Of a DNA stretch of 64,000 nucleotides, positions 60,240 through 64,000 are shown piece after piece (the first letter of the stretch is position 1; each line of letters opens with the position of its first letter). A program made the position numbers and the translations under genes. Under the pieces are notes generated by a model that made no database searches, had not been told where the DNA came from, and was given only the letters and a program-made list of their open reading frames with translations. This stretch comes from an uncultured Actinomycetaceae bacterium. GTDB lineage: Bacteria > Actinomycetota > Actinomycetes > Actinomycetales > Actinomycetaceae. Location: NCBI GenBank assembly GCA_902464405.1, contig CABQJD010000001.1, positions 1-64,000 on the forward strand, in the 5' to 3' direction.

Positions 60240-60935
60240 TCACTTCTGCGAATCAGGCACAAACCACTTCGTGAGGGTAGTTGGGTGAGTGATAGCTGTG
60301 CCGACGCATGCAGCGTGAGCACCCATCTCCAGCACCTTTGCCACATCCTCTGGGTGATGCAGGCGCCCCTCCACAATCACTGGCTTCGTGACGGCAGCAA
60401 GGACTTCCTGAATAAACGCATAATCCGGACCTTCAGTCTTTTCTCGCGCATATTCATATCCAGGCGTATACCCAGCAAGAGTAGTACCGATAAAATCAGC
60501 CCCAGCAGCTTCCGCAGCTTTAGCATCTTCCACAGAGGCACAGTCTGCCATAATCAAAACTCCAGGGAACTCCTGATGAATCGCAGCTACGGCGTCGGCA
60601 AACGTCTCCCCGTTAATACGTGGGCGAAGAGTCGCGTCAATAGCAATAATTTCTGCACCAGCAAGCGCAGCTGCGCGTGCATGAGCAATCGACGGCGTAA
60701 TATACACACCCTCGTGCCCATATTTAATCAAACCAATAATCGGCATATCAGTTGCCTGCCGCGCTGCAATAATATCTGCCACGCCTTGTACGCGCACTGC
60801 TGCAGCGCCGCCTTCCACAACTGCCTGAACCATAGCTGCAGTAATATCTGCACGGCGCAGCGGCTCCCCTGGATACGCCTGGCAGGAAACAATTAACTTT
60901 CCGCGGATTGCTTCCACAAGATCAGCGTTCATCAT
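60240..60935 (-). CDS. nanE: N-acetylmannosamine-6-phosphate 2-epimerase
   Basis: Converts ManNAc-6-P to GlcNAc-6-P, the substrate of NagA. The 231-residue TIM barrel follows NanE: EAIRGKLIVSCQA, AVRVQGVADI, PIIGLIKY and VIVEGRLHHPEDV. Two adjacent in-frame ATGs (60935, 60932) make the start uncertain by one residue. It is the last gene of the nanA-nanK-nanE operon. Confidence 0.94.
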   Translation of the reverse strand: MMNADLVEAIRGKLIVSCQAYPGEPLRRADITAAMVQAVVEGGAAAVRVQGVADIIAARQATDMPIIGLIKYGHEGVYITPSIAHARAAALAGAEIIAIDATLRPRINGETFADAVAAIHQEFPGVLIMADCASVEDAKAAEAAGADFIGTTLAGYTPGYEYAREKTEGPDYAFIQEVLAAVTKPVIVEGRLHHPEDVAKVLEMGAHAACVGTAITHPTTLTKWFVPDSQK

Positions 60936-60951
60936 TACTTCTTTCTACTCT

Positions 60952-61920
60952 CTACTTAATTTCCACGCCAGCAAGCAGGAATGCATCACGAGCAGCGCCA
61001 AGGAATGCAGCATTGTTCTTAAGCTTTGCACGACGAAGATCCACTTTATCTTGCATATATTCGGGCAGAAGCTCCATCAGCCGCTCCTGCATAGCTTTCC
61101 ACCATTCACTATCGGGCTTTGGCACTCCTCCGCCAAGCACAATAACCTCTGGATCAAGCATCATTACATACCAACTCATCACCTCGCCGAGCCGACGCCC
61201 CAGTGCACGAGTGACGTTGAGGGCCACCTCGTCACCCTCAGCCGCAAGCTCCATCACGAGCTGCCCACGAACAGCATCATTCGCTTCGGGCCCATCAGCT
61301 TCTTTATAGAAATGCACCATTGCTGGGCCTGCTGCATTTTGTTCAAATTTAGCTGGTAGATCACCATCACTAACCACAGGTCCTTCAGCAAAAGGAATAC
61401 GAGCAGTGCCAATTTCTCCACCGATATGGTGAGCGCCGCGTACAACCTCACCGTTGAGCACAAATGAACAGCCGATACCTGTACCCACAGCAACCATCAG
61501 CATAGAGCTTGCTCCACGCCCAGCTCCCATCCACAGCTCACCAACGGCGTGAGCATCAGCGTCATTTTGCACTTTGATCGGCACATCACGTGCCCAATCC
61601 AAACGTTTGCGAAGCCCTCCCACAATATCTGTGCCAATCCATTTAACGATTGTGCCTGAAGAGTTCACTACTACCCCTCGCTCAGCGTCAATCGAGCCGG
61701 CCGCACCGATACCAATTGCTGCCGGAATTTCTCCTAGAAGCTCATACTCATGCTGAATAAGCTCAGCCATCGTATCGAGAATAGCTTCACCACCCACCTG
61801 AGCAGGAGTTAAAGCTTTGATCTTCTCGCTCACCTGCTCACCTTGTGAATTGACGAGTGCAGCAGCAGTTTTCGTGCCGCCGAGATCAATTGCAATCGCT
61901 GTGCTGATTTTCTTTGCCAC
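60952..61920 (-). CDS. nanK: ROK-family N-acetylmannosamine kinase, zinc site absent
   Basis: A 322-residue sugar kinase that phosphorylates ManNAc to ManNAc-6-P, judged from its place between nanA and nanE. ROK features: phosphate loop IAIDLGGTKTAAALV, catalytic VPIKVQNDADAHAVGE (Asn-Asp), and ATP block MLMVAVGTGIGCSFVLNG. The ROK signature region reads GGEIGTARIPFAEGPVVS and has none of the C-x-C-G-x2-G-C zinc cysteines. The start is the second GTG (61920), 5 nt after AAGGAG; the first GTG (61926) is too close. Substrate could also be another hexosamine. Confidence 0.87.
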   Translation of the reverse strand: MAKKISTAIAIDLGGTKTAAALVNSQGEQVSEKIKALTPAQVGGEAILDTMAELIQHEYELLGEIPAAIGIGAAGSIDAERGVVVNSSGTIVKWIGTDIVGGLRKRLDWARDVPIKVQNDADAHAVGELWMGAGRGASSMLMVAVGTGIGCSFVLNGEVVRGAHHIGGEIGTARIPFAEGPVVSDGDLPAKFEQNAAGPAMVHFYKEADGPEANDAVRGQLVMELAAEGDEVALNVTRALGRRLGEVMSWYVMMLDPEVIVLGGGVPKPDSEWWKAMQERLMELLPEYMQDKVDLRRAKLKNNAAFLGAARDAFLLAGVEIK

Positions 61921-62119
61921 AGTCACTCCTTCGCTATATGAGATTGAATAGCGCGTATCTGGCTATATCTATATTTTCATTGATATGCAATGCACCTGCG
62001 AGATTAAGGTGCACCGAATTAAGGTGCACTAAAAAGCGGCGTCCAAGCGCGTGAGTTGCCAAGAATCGGTGCTCCTATGCACGATCGATAGCAGTGGCGC
62101 ACTTGAACGCCGCATTCTT
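61921..62119. other. Gap between nanA and nanK
   Basis: About 200 bp with a direct repeat of ATTAAGGTGCAC (near 62003 and 62018). No hairpin or gene is recognised, so transcription from nanA into nanK is plausible. Confidence 0.45.
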
Positions 62120-63034
62120 TTAGCTGAGCAAGCCGACTTTCTTCAGCACAGCACGCACGTGCTCCACGTTCTCACCTTCAAGTGGCTTCACTGGGCGAGG
62201 CATCTCGTTGGTCTCAAATACGCCGAGAAGCTGGCATGCTGTCTTGAATGCACCAATGCCTGCACCGAAACCTTGCACGCCTTTCACCTGCACAATAGTC
62301 ATGAGAGTTGCGAGACGATCCTGCTCCTTGCGCACGCCTTCCCAATCTCCTGCTTGGTAGAGATCCCACTGCTTTACGTATCCAGCTGGATCCACATTAC
62401 CCAAGCCTGGCACTGAGCCATCTGCGCCAGAAAGATATGCACCATCGACCACGACTTCATGCCCTGTGAGCAGCTGGAGCGGGTGCCCTGCTTCCTCGTT
62501 GAGCATCGTCAAGAAACGGAAGGAAACATCGTCACCAGAAGAATCTTTCACGCCGTTCAACGTGCCTTCTTTGGCAAGCTCCATAAGGAGTGCTGGCGAA
62601 AGCTTCACGTGTACGCACACGGGGATATCGTAAGCCCAAATCGGCAAATCAGTTGCTTTGCGAAGCAAACGGAAATGCTCTTTGATTTCTGCTTCTCCTT
62701 GCAGTGCATAGAACGGAGCAGTCGCCACAACGCCTGCCACTCCATACTTTTCAGCAACCTTAATATGCTCGATCACACGCTCTGTTTCGGTATCGATCAC
62801 GCCGCAAAGAATCGGAATACGCCCGTCTACAACGCGTGTAGCTTCAGCAATAATCTGCTCACGGCGTTCATTGGTGGAAAATACCACCTCTCCGCTGGAT
62901 CCGAGCACGAATAAGCCGTGAATACCAGCATCAATCATGCGGTTGATATGACGCTCAAGAGATGGAACATCGAGTTCACCATTTTTGAGTGGAATAGATA
63001 GCGGCGGTACAACGCCACGAATTGGCTTAGCCAT
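62120..63034 (-). CDS. nanA: N-acetylneuraminate lyase / DapA-family aldolase
   Basis: Class I aldolase that cleaves N-acetylneuraminate to ManNAc and pyruvate. The 304-residue TIM barrel has the Schiff-base lysine K163 in GVKDSSGDD, tyrosine Y135 in AYDIP, and the carboxylate-binding loop GSSGE (residues 45-49). Family members also include dihydrodipicolinate synthase and other aldolases; the nan neighbours favour the lyase. AAGGAG lies upstream of the ATG at 63034. Confidence 0.86.
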   Translation of the reverse strand: MAKPIRGVVPPLSIPLKNGELDVPSLERHINRMIDAGIHGLFVLGSSGEVVFSTNERREQIIAEATRVVDGRIPILCGVIDTETERVIEHIKVAEKYGVAGVVATAPFYALQGEAEIKEHFRLLRKATDLPIWAYDIPVCVHVKLSPALLMELAKEGTLNGVKDSSGDDVSFRFLTMLNEEAGHPLQLLTGHEVVVDGAYLSGADGSVPGLGNVDPAGYVKQWDLYQAGDWEGVRKEQDRLATLMTIVQVKGVQGFGAGIGAFKTACQLLGVFETNEMPRPVKPLEGENVEHVRAVLKKVGLLS

Positions 63035-63152
63035 TATTCATTCTCTCCTTAGAGAATAGTGTTTTGTGAGTGACGGCGGAGCGCACTAACAACTGCACAG
63101 CTGTACAGCTATAGCAGTACGCACCGTGCACACCGCCGCACGAAATTTTTCC

Positions 63153-64000
63153 TCAGCTGAGGTTTGGATGAAGGAGCGACGGCGCAGCCCCGAGGAGCTT
63201 GCGCGTATACGGATCCTTCGGGTTATGCAGCAACTCTTGAGCTGGACCTTCTTCCACCACAACGCCTTTGTTCATCACGGCGATGCGATCGGAAATGTAG
63301 CGCACAGTCTGAATATCGTGTGAAATAAAGACCATCGCCAAGCCAAGCTCCTCGCGCAGATCGGAAAGAAGATTCAGGATCTGAGCTCGCACAGAGACGT
63401 CGAGTGCCGAAGTCGGCTCGTCAGCAATAATTGCTTTCGGGTTGAGCGAGAGTGCACGTGCAATGGCCACGCGCTGACGCTGCCCACCAGAGAGCTGCCC
63501 TGGAAGAGCGCCCAAGGCGGAGAGCGGCAATCCCACTAAACCGAGCAATTCACGCACGCGACTCGCGCGTGAGGCTTCGTCACCGATTTTGTGCACGCGA
63601 AGCGGATCAGCGAGCTGATCTTGCACAGTCATACGAGGATTCAAAGCAGTTGCTGGATCCTGGAAGACCACCGATACAACTTGACCGATATGACGGCGAT
63701 CCTCAGCTGTTCGCTTCGTCACGTCTTTGCCCATGAAGAATACTTTGCCCTTGGTTGCTACCTGCAAACCGCACATCACGTTTGCTGTGGTAGATTTGCC
63801 GCAGCCAGATTCACCCACGATGCCAAGCACTTTTCCAGGCATAATCTTCATATCTACACCACGCACAGCGTGCACGTGATTTGGCTTGAAGATGGAGCCT
63901 GTACGGGCTTTGAACGTCACTTCCACGCCCTGCAACTCGATAATCGGAGTGTTGGGATCAACAGGTGCCTCATTTGGCAAAATCAATTTTTCTTCTGCCA
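63153..64000 (-). CDS. ABC transporter ATP-binding protein, OppF/DppF type (partial at window edge)
   Basis: Nucleotide-binding subunit of a peptide-type ABC transporter. Walker A GESGCGKSTTANV, Q-loop VVFQDPATALNPRMTV, signature LSGGQRQRVAIARAL, Walker B AIIADEPTSALDVSVRAQ, switch histidine FISHDIQ, and the C-terminal oligopeptide tail HNPKDPYTRKLLGA. The frame is open to the window end; the last bases read xTG GCA GAA GAA AAA, so the start is probably at 64001, outside the window. In sialic-acid clusters of related actinobacteria a transporter of this class (SatABCD type) imports sialic acid, which is its likely role here. Confidence 0.85.
   Translation of the reverse strand, partial: AEEKLILPNEAPVDPNTPIIELQGVEVTFKARTGSIFKPNHVHAVRGVDMKIMPGKVLGIVGESGCGKSTTANVMCGLQVATKGKVFFMGKDVTKRTAEDRRHIGQVVSVVFQDPATALNPRMTVQDQLADPLRVHKIGDEASRASRVRELLGLVGLPLSALGALPGQLSGGQRQRVAIARALSLNPKAIIADEPTSALDVSVRAQILNLLSDLREELGLAMVFISHDIQTVRYISDRIAVMNKGVVVEEGPAQELLHNPKDPYTRKLLGAAPSLLHPNLS

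Noticed and set aside
1..64000. CRISPR arrays, IS elements, prophage genes
   Set aside because: No regularly spaced repeats, transposase, integrase or phage structural genes were recognised anywhere in the window.

Overview
The window comes from a high-GC Gram-positive (actinobacterial) chromosome with only about half G+C. Markers are a fused Kgd-type 2-oxoglutarate enzyme, CarD next to IspD/IspF, a SigR/RsrA redox sigma pair of the mycothiol type, an actinobacterial-type Dcd, and the 24-residue ribosomal protein bL37. The glycan catabolism together with this base composition suggests a host-associated relative of the Actinomycetaceae; that placement is inference, since no rRNA is present.

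Layout. 1-10.7 kb: housekeeping genes on the minus strand (clpB with a HAIR-like operator, gluQRS, lysA, aspA, argS) plus ybaK on the plus strand. 11.0 kb: tRNA-Arg(CCG). 11.3-14.4 kb: a MacA/MacB-like three-gene efflux operon. 14.5-19.0 kb: a glycerophosphodiesterase, an M23 endopeptidase and two CNNM/CorC-like membrane proteins. 19.3-24.6 kb: kgd, a degenerate SGNH-fold protein and a PfkB sugar-phosphate kinase.

24.5-45 kb is an accessory-looking glycan region, mostly on the minus strand. It holds two CUT1 sugar ABC transporters (binding protein plus two permeases each, no ATPase), a LacI regulator with a consensus operator upstream of its operon, a YesL-like protein, an NahK-like anomeric kinase translationally coupled to a sugar nucleotidyltransferase, a DeoR regulator, a cytoplasmic GH20 hexosaminidase, a eukaryotic-type UGPase, a cytoplasmic formylglycine sulfatase, and nagB-nagA. 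The simplest reading is uptake of (sulfated) N-acetylhexosamine oligosaccharides, intracellular desulfation and hydrolysis, then either anomeric phosphorylation and nucleotide activation or entry to glycolysis through NagA/NagB. The sulfatase lies between two diverged direct repeats of about 225 bp, each carrying a complete bL37 gene and the 3' end of rsrA. The repeat next to the intact nagB-nagA-sigR-rsrA string is probably the parent.

45-60 kb: dcd, a cysteine-rich helix-turn-helix regulator, a LytR_C protein, an unrecognised 479-residue protein, rlmB, cysS, a UMF1-type MFS protein, a phosphatidylcholine synthase with a membrane partner, ispF-ispD-carD, an RsmC-like methyltransferase, lysP with a terminator-containing leader, and gpmA. 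60-64 kb: a sialic-acid operon (peptide-type ABC ATPase cut by the window edge, nanA, nanK, nanE) that feeds the same amino-sugar pathway as nagA/nagB.
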